A stretch of DNA of 64,000 bases. It comes from Cladocopium goreaui. Its lineage: Eukaryota > Sar > Dinophyceae > Suessiales > Symbiodiniaceae. The position numbers and the translations under genes are program-made. Of the stretch, positions 34,086-46,318 are shown piece by piece. The notes beneath the pieces are model-generated. The model did not search any database and was not told where the DNA came from. It saw only the letters and a program-made list of their open reading frames with translations. Each line of letters opens with the position of its first letter. Positions within the stretch are counted from its first letter, which is position 1. Location of the stretch: assembly GCA_947184155.2 (NCBI GenBank), contig CAMXCT020001555.1:25861-89860 (forward strand). The letters run 5' to 3'.

Positions 34086-36914
34086 TAGGTCATAAGATGC
34101 ATCATCAACTGATAATTTGGTGAGATGCGCAGCGATTTTAATTGAACATCATTTGTATATACGGGGTTTAGTTATCATTCTGTTGGCTTCATGTGAGCAA
34201 ATTTTGATTGATAAATTCTGATTGGTTGAAGGCTTCTTGATTACCAAGGGCGTGCTTAACCTGCCTGGTTTGTTGAGGATAATGAACTGGCCCATTGTGG
34301 GAATCTCTGTCCATCAGACAGTATCTAATCCCTTCCCCCTAGATACCATCCAACCAAAAACCTTGGTTAAGTATGGTTAAGTTAGGTTTAGCGGTTTAGC
34401 GGTAAACATGTCCAGGTCGGGACACATATTGCATGATGATTTGCTCAGGGTAGATCCTATGTGATTAGTTACATTGCTAGCAGGTTTTGATTTGATGAAG
34501 TGCCCTCACACCAACAGCTTGCACGGGACGGAAGAACATAATACTGGACAAACAGATGCTCACAGTGAATCTCCCAAAGAAATCATGTCCTTAACACGAC
34601 GTTCTTATCAGTATGTGGCTACTTTGGGGGGATTCCATATTAGATTTCAAGATATTTCAAGGGGTTCATCGACCAGGCCTTTAAGCGAAATTGAGGCAAT
34701 GTGGACCCTGCGCTGCAGACATGGCAGGATGTGTCTTGGCCTGGCTGAGTCGAGGGGAGTTTCTGGGTTAAATTGCCCATTACTTGGGGTGCCGTTGGTG
34801 CTATTACTGGCTACAACATGGTATGGTCATGGTAAGAACCTGCAAAAATTGAGTTAACCAACTCCTAAATTAAGTGCTTATATCTACGCAAATTTAAATG
34901 GAGCTGCCCCTTCAAGCATTGAGACGACCAAATGGTATGTACTGTTGACTGTACATTGTTACGTTGTTGTTTTTTTGTTTGAGATCCATCCTGTGGGCCA
35001 ACCTTTTTTGAAGACTTGACTCACGTTCAAGTCTGTGTTTTCTCTGTTTTTCTTGGGCACTCCTATGAGATTTCCAGTCCAAGAAAGAGTTATGAAGGGT
35101 TCTGATGCCCCATTCCATAAAAACCAATGGAGGTGATAAGCTGTCTACCAAAGAACAACCTGTCAATTCTTAGGGCAAAATCTCACCCGGACTTCGCTTT
35201 CAGGATGCCTTCTCTGAATGGCGTAGATGAGCAGCGACCAGTCGGCCAAGATATGATGGCGAGGATTGTGGGAAACACCGAAAACATTGGATAATCTCAA
35301 GTTTATTTCATCACGAACATTGGATGGGTAATTTAATCCTTTGGATTTTTTGCTACTATTGGAAAATATAGACACAAACAGCAACAGATTATTCTTTTTG
35401 GACTACCAAAGGTTGACCATGATTTTTGGTTCAAGGCAAGTAGTAACAATCACTTTTGTAAGCATGATTGGTGGAATTGAAAGATAGGTTCCTTCTGGAG
35501 ACACGAGCGCATCTTTGCAGACTACTCAAGGGCAGCTAATGATATACACGTTCATCTACCACGATATTTTGCAATGCCACTTTGGGTTTCTGGTTGTATT
35601 TTTAGGGCAGGACTGTGGTAAACCGGTTTTATAAACCTGTTTGAGTTGACAGATGCTGCTCGGGCGCCATGCGAGAGAGACTGCAGCGTCTCTTGAAGCC
35701 GCACAATGAAACCAACGATGTGGGCAATTACATGAGGCTTGATTTCTTTTTGTAACTTCATCAGCAGCTGTACAATAACATGTGAAAAAAATGTGATTTG
35801 TGCATATTTATGCGAAGTTCAGCTTCAAGGGGCGCAATTCGTGCGGGCTTAACATGCCCAGAACATGTCCACTGGGCCCCAGATGGCGACCCAGTGAGAG
35901 GATGTCCGACCTGAAACGATTTTTAGTGGGCTATGACCATCTATGACCAATGGTTTGGTCTGATAAGGTGCCTAGGGCCTAATGGGTCAATACCTTGGAT
36001 CATCGTCATACGGTGTGCAGCTTGAAGATGGGGCATCCAGGTCATAATAGCATGCACGATCGACCGTAACAGATGGCGGTTGCGCAAAATGAGAAGATCA
36101 ATGTGTGAGACAAAAACCTGCTGATTTTTAGCCGCGAGTGAAATATGCGCACGATGATTTCTTTGAACATTCTCGCCATGGATGATTTCAAGTCACGCGC
36201 ACCAATAGTCATCCCACTCGGAAGTCACTTGTACGTTCCTTTAAATCTTTCAATACGTTTATTATTTAATATGGTGTCATTTAAATCCATTCCCTCTTCG
36301 CACAATCTTCCTTGCTGAGCACCGAAAAATACGGGTTTCCTTGAGATTCCCCTACCACCTCTAGATGTAGATAGAGAGAGAGTGGAGCCGGGGCAGGTCA
36401 ACCAGGGAATGACACATCAGATAAAAATGATTGCTGGCCATTGAGATATGATCCTACCCTTTCGGTCGGATACGAGGTCGGACATGCCGAATGATCTTAA
36501 GTGAGCGTCTTGTAAAAAACATGTCCTCTGGTAATTTAGAATAGCTATGGAGAATAAGCATGTCTAAGAGGGAAATCAGCCTGAATTATCGAAGATTAAC
36601 AATCCAGAATGCCATGCCGGAATCTGGCCGAGACTCTCCATGATCTCCATGAGCTTGTAGTTTCGCCACGATGAACTCAAGCAGTGTGCAATAGCTTGGG
36701 TCATCTCTGGCCTTGCGCCAACCCAGGGACATGCTCGCAACATTGGACCTACTTTGCAGATCCTTGTGGTGTGCGTGTCTTTGCTTTTCTTACTGAAACG
36801 GCATTTACATGCATTTACTCATATTACAGTAATGTTATATATATATGTTATACTTTTACATATTGAAATATGTGTGTGTAAATAATTACTCGAATCACTT
36901 GAAACTCTTGGGAA

Positions 36915-37465
36915 GGTTTTTGCAGTGTGGTTTCGGTTCGGTTCTGTTCGGTTTCGGTTTCTAGTATTTGCTATATAGGCCCGGTTCGGTTCATGTTCGG
37001 TTCCGGTTCCTGCGGTTATCTGCGGTTCCTGGTCGATTTCGGTTCGGTTCGGTTCGCTGTTTGGAACATTCTGCATTGATATTGGCCTTTTTCCCGGCGT
37101 CGGAAAAGCAAATACATATTGCTTCCCGCAAGAGGTTTATTGCTTCCCGCAAGAGGTTTATTGCTTCCCGCAAGAGGTTTCATGAGCAGCGGCTTTCAAA
37201 GAGCGGAGAGAGCTGAACCCGGAAACCGGAAAACCAAAACTTCCTGAAATTGTCAATGCATGCAATTTATTTTGAAGAAACCCATATGTGCTTTTTTTCA
37301 TTGAACTCAAAATGCAATTACTACTTTTCCAATCAGTTTATTGGAGGAGGGTAGGACGGTTCCGGTTCCTCCGGTTCGGTTTTGCACACGGTTCCAGCGG
37401 TTCACGGTATGCTAGTTGATTTTCTACGGTTCGGTTCCACGGTTCCGGTTCGGTTCCAGAACCTT
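36915..37465. repeat. GGTTC/TTCGG-rich repeat pair with 21-bp triplet
   Basis: Two tracts (36915-37060 and 37358-37465) are built of degenerate GGTTCGGTTCC-type units in the same orientation. Between them, 37118-37180 holds three perfect copies of a 21-bp unit containing GCTTCCCGCAAGAGG. They lie just before the UBL gene start. Confidence 0.8.
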
Positions 37466-37545
37466 ACTGTTTTTGGTATGTGAAAAATCACCGGGTATGA
37501 CCTTTTTGGTACGAACGACTGACTTGATTTTTCCCCGTCCGCGCC

Positions 37546-37617
37546 ATGGCATCGCAGCCGACCTTCCACATCCATCTCATCAGTGGCCTAGAGTTCGAGG
37601 CAGCGAGCAATCCTATG
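37546..37617 (+). CDS. Gene 6 exon 1 (start, UBL strands 1-2)
   Basis: ATG at 37546 in the context CGCGCCATGGC. It reads MASQPTFHIHLISGLEFEAA then SNPM, with a GT donor (ATG|GTAGGG) in phase 0. No acceptor is needed and GC content rises sharply at the ATG. Confidence 0.65.
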
Positions 37618-38453
37618 GTAGGGTTTGGCGAAAGGAGCTACAGCAGCTATGGCTCTCTAGCCCATCCTTCATGGTTCCTATTGCAATCTCAATATGACTC
37701 GCTGTGGAGCTACCTGGAGCGTATAAGAGCTTCGAGTTTCCTAACCATGCGATAGAAAGGGTTGATGTAAGGGCTCTGTGTTAACTTTTCGGGACCGCAT
37801 TTGGAGGCACATCAGATCCCGCGAAGTTTTTCTTGTGTGGTTGGGGAAGCTAAGGTCAGCATTATATGCAACCTTTTTCCTGATGATATGCCTTCTTACT
37901 ACATACACGTGTGTATATATAGGTGATCCTAGACAAGAATCAATTAAATCAATTTATATCAATTTACAATATCCTAAGGGGAAGAAGTTTGCTGCAGACA
38001 CACTTCCGGAAGTTCAGAAGTTGGCTTCCAGCATGTCTCCACATTCCAAGATCCCATCCCAGCTTTTGAAAACTATCACGCCAGGCTCGCTCATGCCCCA
38101 AGCGTCTAAGGTTTCATCGGCTTGAAAAGATAATAAAGCTGAGTATGGCTGACTTTCGGATTGACCAATTTTGAAAGATGCCATTTCAACAACTATGATG
38201 TGATTTCTAGATAGGCTGAGCCGCAAAAAGATGTCCTGTCGCAGTGGGCAAACCCAAGGCCCCCATGGCCAACTATCTAGGCTAGTTTGAGTTGGCCACT
38301 GTTGCTACGCAACTTGACTTGGGAAGTACTTATAGCTCATGACTGAGGGTGACCCGTGCGACCTTGATAAGGTTTCTTTAAAGAAATGGGCCGGAGGCTT
38401 CTCATATTTTGGCTCGTGCTGTAGGTGCAAGGTATTTGCTCCAGCGCGGCCAG

Positions 38454-38529
38454 GTGCAGCCGAGCGGAACTTTGGTAAAGGACCTGAAGGAGCAGATTTC
38501 CAAAGTGCGGGGGATCCCCTTGCCACTCG
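38454..38529 (+). CDS. Gene 6 exon 2 (UBL helix)
   Basis: GGCCAG|GTG acceptor, phase 0. It reads VQPSGTLVKDLKEQISKVRG then IPLPL. The helix and GIP match ubiquitin-like domains. The 3' end is uncertain; an unspliced reading would stop at about 38564. An open frame at 37979-38125 inside the preceding intron also has an AG|G acceptor, but it would interrupt the fold. Confidence 0.55.
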
Positions 38530-39483
38530 GATCCACAGGCATTGGCACCGGGCCCATCGGTTAATCTTCAAAAGATATGTCACGTCACGGAGCCGAGGGA
38601 GAAAAAAACGCCATTACCAGAGCCAGAGCCAAATTAGTGATTGATTGATGGCAGCCAACTAGTGATGCAGCCTCAGGTATGATCAAACCTTAGTGGTTGA
38701 TGGCAATGAGTTGCAGAACTTCGACAAGGCTCCTGGCCAATGAGTGCGTGGCTGCACTCATTGGATCAACTGTAAGGTGAATGGGTGGTGAGTGAATTCT
38801 CCGTTTTAAATGGGGGACCATTTGTTATTTTTGATTGGCGGACTGTTTTTGAACGGTTGGTGAATGTCTTTTTGTAGCTGAAAATGCTTATACATGGAGA
38901 TATCTGGAAAACACAGTTTCCAAAATCGGAGGCAAGATTCTGGATCTCCAACCCCTTGTTTCCGTGATCATGTCCCAAAGCTGGGCCCCCTATTGCGGCC
39001 TGTTTGCTCATGAAACGGTAGGATTTCATGATTTTTGGGTTTTTTCATGTTTTGTCCTATCTTTGGAAACACGCAACTTAGCAACTGTTGTTTATTTGGG
39101 GTTGTCTCAGGTTGCCTCAACATTGGGCACCCCGAAGTCTTATGGCTTACCCAGTCAAATTGCTAGCTGAGCATGTCTCATTTCGAGACAAACTCTTGTT
39201 TTTCTGCCGGTGATGTGGCAAAAGCCTTGATGGCTTCGTTTCAAGGATCTCATGCTGTCTTGATCTTTTTAAGAAGGCGCAAGTTTCCATTATCCTATCC
39301 TTGTTATCATCCCCAGTACGTCAGCACGATATTCAGGATATCCCCATTGTTGGTTGATAAATCTTATGTCACTAGTCTGGGTTTCTCTGAAAATAGTGCA
39401 CCCCCCGATCTCAATAGATTCTCACGGCATTCCCTCTTAAAATTGTTGTGGGATGTTGTGGGTATCCCCTCATTTTTTCCCAG

Positions 39484-39577
39484 GTGGATCCGGAGGGCTC
39501 AGTTTTGCTGGTCATCGGCGCGTCGCAAGTGAAGAATCTGGTGCGTGACTATATGCTGAACATCCAGCCACCTGACG
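39484..39577 (+). CDS. Gene 7 exon (VLLVIGASQV)
   Basis: TCCCAG|GTG acceptor, phase 0. It reads VDPEGSVLLVIGASQVKNLV then RDYMLNIQPPDG, with a GT donor (GACG|GTCAGT). An earlier GT donor after ASQ (39529) or after KNL would give phase 0 and match the next exon. Family not recognised. Confidence 0.5.
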
Positions 39578-40608
39578 GTCAGTGAACGGTTGCGGCCAAC
39601 GGACGACGGAAAAGTTTCGCGAGTTCACTGACCGATCGAATATCCGTGAAGGATGATTTTTATGGCATATATAATCACACAATATCACATATATATATAT
39701 GCACATTCATATGCGCGCATAGAACGGTTTGGGTGGAATCATCCCAGGAAATCTCTCCAGTTTGGGAATCATTAATGTTTGCGGAGATAGCTGAGCCCAA
39801 ATTTTGATCCGGGAGGGATTTTCCATGTTTTTCCCCTTATGTAGTAAGATAAAAACGATTGGAAACCCTTGTCAGAAATCTCAGGGGGTTGCCAGGTATA
39901 AACCATCTTGAAATCATATTGCATTGAAGACTCTAGGGATCTTCGTTTGGCCTTGTGGGTGGTCCAAGAGGATGGGTATGTACCCGTGGTTGGATATATA
40001 AACATAAGATTAGATTGATTTTGACCGATATATATATATACATATTTATTTATTTATTTATATATTTATTTATTTGTTTGTTTATGTATGATTTATGCAT
40101 TTAGTTTTTGAGATATATATATATAACATTCACGCTTAATGCACCAGATCGACAGAACGACTCAGATAGCTAGATAGAGACAGGTGCAATTTCCGGATTT
40201 TTAGATGGATGGCTTCACAGAAAGTAGATATCCGATAGCTAGACATCTTTCTGTTGAGGAAATGCCGTTGCTGCCATAGTTTCCGAGGGGTCGCCGGCCT
40301 TACCGACCTATCTGGGGTCGACTGCCTGAAACGGAGACCAAGGCGCCCAGTTGCTGGCAAACCTTTCGGAAGTTGCTGGCCTTCCGGCATAGGAAACAAA
40401 TAACAACAACGTGGCATAGGACATTACAAAAACATCACACGAATTTCCATGTAGAGATGGCTTGTTAATCAAGCCATCTATCTACCGATCTGCTAATCTA
40501 TCCATCTATCCAAGCGTTTTTGTTTTAAAGAAAACTGGTTTTGTTTGTTTTGTTTTTCCATGGCCTACAGTGACTACACCGTCTGATTTTCCCAGCTCCC
40601 ATGTCGAG

Positions 40609-40742
40609 GCGCTGGTGCCCGACTGCCTGCAGGGTGTTCGGCACATGTTCCAGGCCTGGCCGGAGTTTCGGAGGCCCTTCTTCACCGAGGCGCCGGGAGG
40701 ATGTCGGGAGTCTGTTGAAGGCCTGGGGATGGCTTTGGATCA
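40609..40742 (+). CDS. Gene 7 exon (MFQAWPEFRRPFF)
   Basis: GTCGAG|GCG acceptor, phase 0. It reads ALVPDCLQGVRHMFQAWPEF then RRPFFTEAPGGCRESVEGLG and MALD. A canonical GT donor (CA|GTGAGT) follows. All three frames are open over this GC-rich piece; this one has the most protein-like composition. A GA donor five bases earlier would give phase 0. Confidence 0.5.
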
Positions 40743-41218
40743 GTGAGTTAACCAGCGAAAAATGGTGGTTTAATGGGTATGTAGTATAGGGATCGGATAA
40801 GGTGGGGATAATAGAACCCAGTTCCCATATATTCACTAAGTCCAGGGATCACGAACAGTAGGTACTGCTGAGCCAGCCAATGGGGGGTGAATAACATGGT
40901 AGGGATGAAACAGCGAGAGGCAGTTTTGAGTTCCAAAATTTGAGTAGGAATATGATCTTCGCAGGGAAGTGTTCGGCTTCCTTGGCTGGTTGCAATAGCT
41001 TTAGTGTTGTGTCATTTTGGTCATGCTGCGTCAATGAACTTTCGGGATGGGCCTACAACTTCAATAATTGGGAATTATGACGGATACAGTATACCCTAAC
41101 CTTCCAGTTACCTTTGGGACAGGTCGCCACTACAGTTACCTATGGGAAAGGTTGCCAGGAAGCCTTAGGGATACATGTGCAGTTGAACGAACAAATTTTA
41201 ACAACACCGGGGCGCCAG

Positions 41219-41329
41219 GAAGAGGTGGAAGACTACCTGACTCGCAGCGCAAGCTGTAAGATGGCACTGCAATCTGAGAGCCAACGAAATGCCCAGTTCA
41301 CCGTGCCTGTCACCGGCAGTTCTGGGGCG
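41219..41329 (+). CDS. Gene 7 exon (EEVEDYLTRSAS)
   Basis: GCGCCAG|GAA acceptor, phase 0. It reads EEVEDYLTRSASCKMALQSE then SQRNAQFTVPVTGSSGA, ending at a GT donor (GCG|GTTCCC). The same frame is open leftwards to about 41114, so the exon may be longer. Confidence 0.45.
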
Positions 41330-41592
41330 GTTCCCGGGGGGTGAAACGTCAGCAACTCTCCGTCGTTTTGCTGGATATTGTGATGTTGGTAAAGTATTTA
41401 AGTTTACAGCTTCAAACTCAGCCAAGTTGAGCAATTACCTTAAACTTACTTTTTATATATTATGTTTATATGCATGGACTGGTTTAGGTGCTGACATCTA
41501 GTACCTTGGTATGCACATATTTAACTTTTACATGTAGGATATGGATGGAATTGGGGCTTTGCAATCATGGGATTAGCAGCTGAAACCCCGAG

Positions 41593-41646
41593 GACCCCTA
41601 CGAGCAGGAGATGTTGGGCTTGCAGGAGGGCGACATTCCAATGAAG
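41593..41646 (+). CDS. Gene 7 exon (DPYEQEMLGLQEGD)
   Basis: CCCGAG|GAC acceptor, phase 0. It reads DPYEQEMLGLQEGDIPMK, ending at a GC donor (AAG|GCTGGG) in phase 0, or possibly a few codons later (AGGIG). Confidence 0.45.
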
Positions 41647-41970
41647 GCTGGGGGCATTGGGGGATGGTATCGAGATGGTCATCAGTCCTTTTGAAAGACG
41701 GCTAATGTATTGATAAGGAATTCCTACTAGTTGGTGGGAAGGTTACAAGTCACAAGCAGACTGACTCACAGTGAGTGTGCCAAATAGCTACTTGAAGAAA
41801 CCCCTATATAACAGAGACTGCTTCGAGTTTTGGGTACACAGTATACGCCTTAGACCACTGGGACCCCGAAGAATTGCTCACTATATACATATATTTGAAA
41901 CTTGTGCAGAAAATAATTGGTGTTTTTGTTTAACTTTTTGCAGTTGCGTCATGATTTCTGCTATGCACAG

Positions 41971-42087
41971 GTTCTCTTGGACTACAAGGAGCGGTCCTGG
42001 AACCACATCACAACACTCAGCGTGGAAGATGCACAACGCATATCGCAGGAGAGAGAGCCTTGGCATCAGCATCATCAGCATCAGCAG
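41971..42087 (+). CDS. Gene 7 exon (VLLDYKERSWNHI)
   Basis: GCACAG|GTT acceptor and GT donor (CAG|GTTCAG), both phase 0. Thirty-nine codons read VLLDYKERSWNHITTLSVED then AQRISQEREPW and a His/Gln run. The frame stays open leftwards to a second acceptor (TTGCAG|TTG at 41943). Confidence 0.55.
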
Positions 42088-42674
42088 GTTCAGGCTCTTG
42101 GCAGGTGTCCCGGGAAACTTGTCAATCATACATACACATATTATATATATATATATTATAAATATCATATAAATATATATAATACATATATATATAATAT
42201 ATATTTATAATATAATTTATTTAATACATATATATATATATACCTGGGCGGTGGTTACACATGCTTTCAACCATATCTGGGATCATGATCCCCAATGACG
42301 AGCTAGTTTTCAGGATGCTGAAAAAACCACCACCCAGATAATCATTCTTTATGGTGGAGCGCTTCCCTACTTGAGACTGAGATGAAACTACCGTAGGTGG
42401 ACGAATTGTTCAAACCCCTGTAGACCCCATCCCCCAAATTTCAATGTTATTGGTGTTCACAAAGGCCACGAATAAAATCAAACCCCTGAGGATGGACATG
42501 GAGACAGAACACAGCAACCGGGGGCCCGGGGGATCCCGGGGGTAGTTGTAGATCATCCAGCTGGGGGTTGATTAATTTGTCCATTTACTGTAGGAAAGAA
42601 GAGCTTCATTCTTTCCCCTAACTCAGCAGTGTGCAAAGCCTCTGTTGGTTGATGATTACTGCATAAGGGTTTTT

Positions 42675-42842
42675 ACTCACGATGGTATAGGGAATTGTCA
42701 CAAGTCAGCGGAATCCCTATCAACCAACCAGTACGATGGAATGACTCGGGGATTTTGAACTCACGATGGTATAGGGAATTGTCACAAGTCAGAGGAATCC
42801 CTATCAACCAACCAGTACGATGGAATGACTCGGGGATTTTGA
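42675..42842. repeat. 84-bp tandem duplication
   Basis: Two copies (42675-42758 and 42759-42842) beginning ACTCACGATGGTATAGG and differing at one or two positions. The near identity points to a recent event. Confidence 0.9.
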
Positions 42843-42905
42843 ACACTGCTCAATGTGTTCCATACTCCCCAGATATCTTGGTCCTTGCTTCTAGCACGAT
42901 CCAAG

Positions 42906-42984
42906 GATCGCTTGGTACAGGATCCCTTGGACCAGCACGTGTTGAGTAGCTGGGACAGCTGCAACTTGGCGCTGTCTTGGAGAG
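42906..42984 (+). CDS. Gene 7 exon (DRLVQDPLDQHVL)
   Basis: TCCAAG|GAT acceptor, phase 0. It reads DRLVQDPLDQHVLSSWDSCN then LALSWR, with a canonical GT donor (AGAG|GTAAGG) in phase 1. It lies 63 bases after an 84-bp tandem duplication. Confidence 0.55.
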
Positions 42985-43124
42985 GTAAGGGTGGGTGATG
43001 GCAATGTCTGTGAGTTTATGGTTTGCTAATTATGGAATGTTATGGAGGTTTATTGTCTGTATATATATATATGTATAATATGCCATCATATGTGGGAAAG
43101 AATGGGGGCCAGAAAAAATGCACG

Positions 43125-43345
43125 TTACATTTTGGAAGGTGCCATGTTAGTCCAATAGGGGATTGCTTTAAATGTCACCTTTGAAAATGTAATTTACATT
43201 TTCCGAAAAATGTAAGTTCCATTTAGGCAGCACCACCCCATTTGTTGGGGGAGCCTCACCAATGTAACAGTACATTTTCTGGGAAAAACACATGAACTAT
43301 TACATTTTCTAGGTCCCTACCCCCAAAAAATGTCAGTTACATTTT
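43125..43345. repeat. Cluster of TTACATTTTC motifs in both orientations
   Basis: At least six TTACATTTT or AAAATGTAA blocks, including an almost palindromic 21-base pair at about 43192-43212. It resembles the ATACATT-bearing elements at 52-56 kb in style but not in exact sequence. Confidence 0.6.
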
Positions 43346-43686
43346 CCAGAGGTCCCGCCCCATTAATTTGGTAGGATTATATAACTACCCAAAATGGGAT
43401 GAAATTGGAGTAAACCATGAAAACTTGGATAAAACGGAGGTTTTAGCAAACATACTAGTGGCATTGTGGGATATAGAGGAGGTATAGTGGGGAATAGAAT
43501 CCCAACTTTTGAGGCATAACCTTTGGCTTCGCCCCATCAATAAAAATCAGCTGTGGAATCCGAAGATTGCCACATCCGATCCTCAACTGCAGCGCGGCAT
43601 CAGTGTGAAAGTGATTGAGATACACGGGAAAATACAGTAATTGGACAGGTGGTGTGAATATGCATGTCTGAATCATGACTTTATCG

Positions 43687-43728
43687 CCATGTAAACGGGT
43701 TATGTAGCGCCATGTAAACGGGTTATGT
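43687..43728. repeat. 21-bp tandem duplication
   Basis: Two perfect adjacent copies of a unit starting CGCCATGTAAACGGG. Confidence 0.85.
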
Positions 43729-44392
43729 AGCGGTTAACCGGTGATTTGGGTGCGCCATTTTTTCGGACAAACCGATTTGGGTTCCAGATGCAAATATTTA
43801 CAGATGTTTGTGCAGATTGGGGGGTGTAATTGGTGCAACCATATGGCGATGACCCCCCATAGGTCGGGATAAGCCCCATCATCACGACATATCACGACCA
43901 TATATGTACTTATCAAGTGGAACCCCGCGAGTTCTATACAAACTTCACCGGTGGGCCTATATGCCAGCTGAACATTGAAACATATCGAAACAGAATGGGA
44001 GGTGCAATGGTCAACGAACACATCTGGAAATCGGATTAAAATTGGGTCTCTGTGTATTCATCCCCTTTATTGTAGTTTTTTGCTGTAAATTTAAGAGAAT
44101 TTATACGCAAACGGCAAAAAATACTTTTGGTGGACTGCCAACGAGTGACCATGAGTGTTGGATGATGACCAGATTCTGTGAAGGCTGGAGTGCCTCGAGT
44201 ATTGACCCATCACGATGCAAAGTGTTTGATCAACTCACACTTTAGCATTTGTTATCATGATGATTAGAATCATTTGTTATAGTGCAAAACCACACTAATA
44301 ATGTTGGACAATAATCATGATACACTAATAATCTTGCACATGTTTGCCATGATGATTTCTACTGTACTTATCACGTTCTCCCCATGGCCAAG

Positions 44393-44458
44393 GCGTCAGA
44401 GCTGTTCGCACCTGGCATGGCTGCTCAGCGGCGCACAGCGAGGAGGCACTTCACAAGG
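44393..44458 (+). CDS. Gene 7 exon (WHGCSAAHSEEALHK)
   Basis: GCCAAG|GC acceptor, phase 1 as needed. It reads GVRAVRTWHGCSAAHSEEAL then HK, with a GT donor (AAGG|GTGGTG). A GC donor after EE is an alternative. A 206-codon open frame that crosses this region (44301-44921) has no splice support and looks non-coding. Confidence 0.4.
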
Positions 44459-45319
44459 GTGGTGGATTACCAGTAATCATAAGTTATCCATGTTTTTTTG
44501 GAGCAATCCTCAGGCTTTGGGTGGTAGGGTAGAAGGTCTGGATTTAGAGGAAAAAGGTATTGGTCCAAACGTTTTGAACATTCCCCAAAGGCGCCACTTA
44601 GTGGGAAAAACGATGACAATATATGACAATCAATCCATTGGAATTAGGGGTGGTGTGCCCCATGTTCCCAATGTTCAATTCACTGTTGAAGGCATGCTTT
44701 ATCTTCAGTACTATCGGTCACTTCCGCGTTGGTGTGTAGGAGGCCTGAAGATCCTCTTTCAGTCTCCAGAACCGGATCTTCAAAACCAATGGCGGGCCGT
44801 TTGGTTTTTGTTGTTCATTTCTCAATTTCGGCAACACTCTGCTTTCACAAAGCTCATGGGAGCAAAGTATGACGGCATCTTAAAGTTCAACTTGTTGCGA
44901 TTTCCAAAGTCAAATCATTGAGATATGCCTAGTATGCCCAATGGTGGCCTTGCAAACTACTGCGTATACCTAAATCACATGTGTACTCATGGGGGCCAAA
45001 CGTTGGCCAAACTGTTTGGTAAGTGATGCTTTCAGATCTATATCTATATAACGTAGATATCCTATATCCTTTAAAACATATCAATAGGCATATTTGTTTG
45101 CACATGCAAACTCACATGCACCCCTTGTATTGCGCGTAGGTGTCGGCCGTTTTTCACTTTCATGGCCCCAAACATCTCCTTTTCCCAGTATTGGCTTGCG
45201 GATGTTGAAGGGAACTCTTCTTGAAATCCCATAGTTGATGGTAAAAACCAGTTTAACAAAACCCAGGGCTTCCTGCAATTCCTTTAGCCCAACCGTGACT
45301 TTTCCATCTCACCCTGCAG

Positions 45320-45477
45320 GGCCGCCACTCTCTCGAGACATCAGATCCCCCGTGGCTGGTGCTGGCCATCGACTGTCACGCCGTCGGCGTGGCGTTGATG
45401 GGCCGCAGCCGGTCTCCCGGCGCTGCGTGGCAAGCGGTGACGGCGACGGGAGGGCCGTGCGGCTTGGATGGAGACTG
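45320..45477 (+). CDS. Actin-related gene, exon with N-terminal strand
   Basis: CCTGCAG|GGC acceptor. In phase 0 it reads GRHSLETSDPPWLVLAIDCH then AVGVALMGRSRSPGAAWQAV. WLVLAID would be the first strand with an altered phosphate-1 loop. A second frame is open along the entire exon, and the 3' end is ambiguous (GT at 45478, or GA/GC donors earlier), so frame and boundary are tentative. Confidence 0.4.
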
Positions 45478-46318
45478 GTGATGTAACATGGCAATGGGAT
45501 GCAAATCTGGCATTACACGCGATTTTTGTTGAGGAGAATTTTGGATCGCCTATAGATGAGGTGTTTTCTTTTGCCAGGGTGCATTGACAGAGGGCAACAC
45601 TACAACACTATTTTAGTTTTACCGCCTGAGGCTTGAGGATAATAACAACCCTGAATGAATGTCTTCATTAGCTGATTTTGTTATATACTTGGGGGCGCCC
45701 CCAGCAAATGACACTAAATGGTTTCAGTTGCTATCAAGTGGATACCCCAGTCACATTAGTTGGGGGTTGATCTGTGCAGGGTTGCCACCCTCTGAGATGG
45801 GGAAAGGGAAGACTTGGACAAGATGTTTACAAGTCTGCTGTAGGGAAGTAAGCATATCAGTTAAAATCCATTGACATGTTGGTTTTTGATAAGGGAAAAT
45901 ATGGAGAAAGGCAACGGGGCTGTATGATAAACATTTTCTGCTAATCCCAGACAGTGAAGTGATTATTTGGAGAAGGCACCCTGCATCTCTTTTGGAGGGG
46001 CCCATCAGCTGGGAATTAAAATTTAGGGTCGAGCCAAGCGAAGTCCACTGACAGGAAAACTTGGATTCACAATCATTTCGTATCTGTGGATGAGCACGTG
46101 CATGTATAAATTTAAACGCGATTTACATTTGTATGTAAATATACACGCACACGCGCACACACATAATATTATGCATACAGTATTAAATGTTTAACATATG
46201 CATATATCAACATATATCGATATATGCGCATAGGAACCACCAAGAGATAGAGAAACAATTCGGTTTGAGTCGGACTTTACTTGTCTGCACCAGCGTCAAT
46301 CTGCCGCGTGGCTGCAAG

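Larger units (their letters stand above)
33911..37545. other. Stretch with no firm gene; possible end of gene 5
   Basis: One open segment at 35653-35755 reads MRERLQRLLKPHNETNDVGN then YMRLDFFL and TAA; it could be the last exon of gene 5 but its acceptor (ACAG|ATG) is weak. A hydrophobic open stretch after GGGACATG at 36731 may be an exon. A dispersed repeat lies at 33965-34085, and repeats built on GGTTC/TTCGG and a 21-bp triplet occupy 36915-37465. The rest is AT-rich and featureless to the eye. Confidence 0.3.
37546..38529 (+). other. Gene 6 (5' part): protein with N-terminal ubiquitin-like domain
   Basis: Two exons joined in phase 0 read MASQPTFHIHLISGLEFEAA, then NPMVQPSGTLVKDLKEQISK and VRGIP. 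The pattern (strand, SG turn, strand, P-x-x-T-x-x-x-L-K-x-x-I-x-x-x-x-GIP) is that of the first half of a ubiquitin fold. The rest of the fold (Q-x-L-V-x-x-G) was not located. Such domains are common at the N-terminus of dinoflagellate proteins. Whether this gene continues into the exons at 39.5-52 kb is undecided. Confidence 0.5.

Noticed and set aside
44301-44921. 206-codon + strand open frame
   Set aside because: Composition is not protein-like, it overlaps a phase-supported exon in another frame, and an open frame of this length is expected by chance at low frequency in 64 kb.
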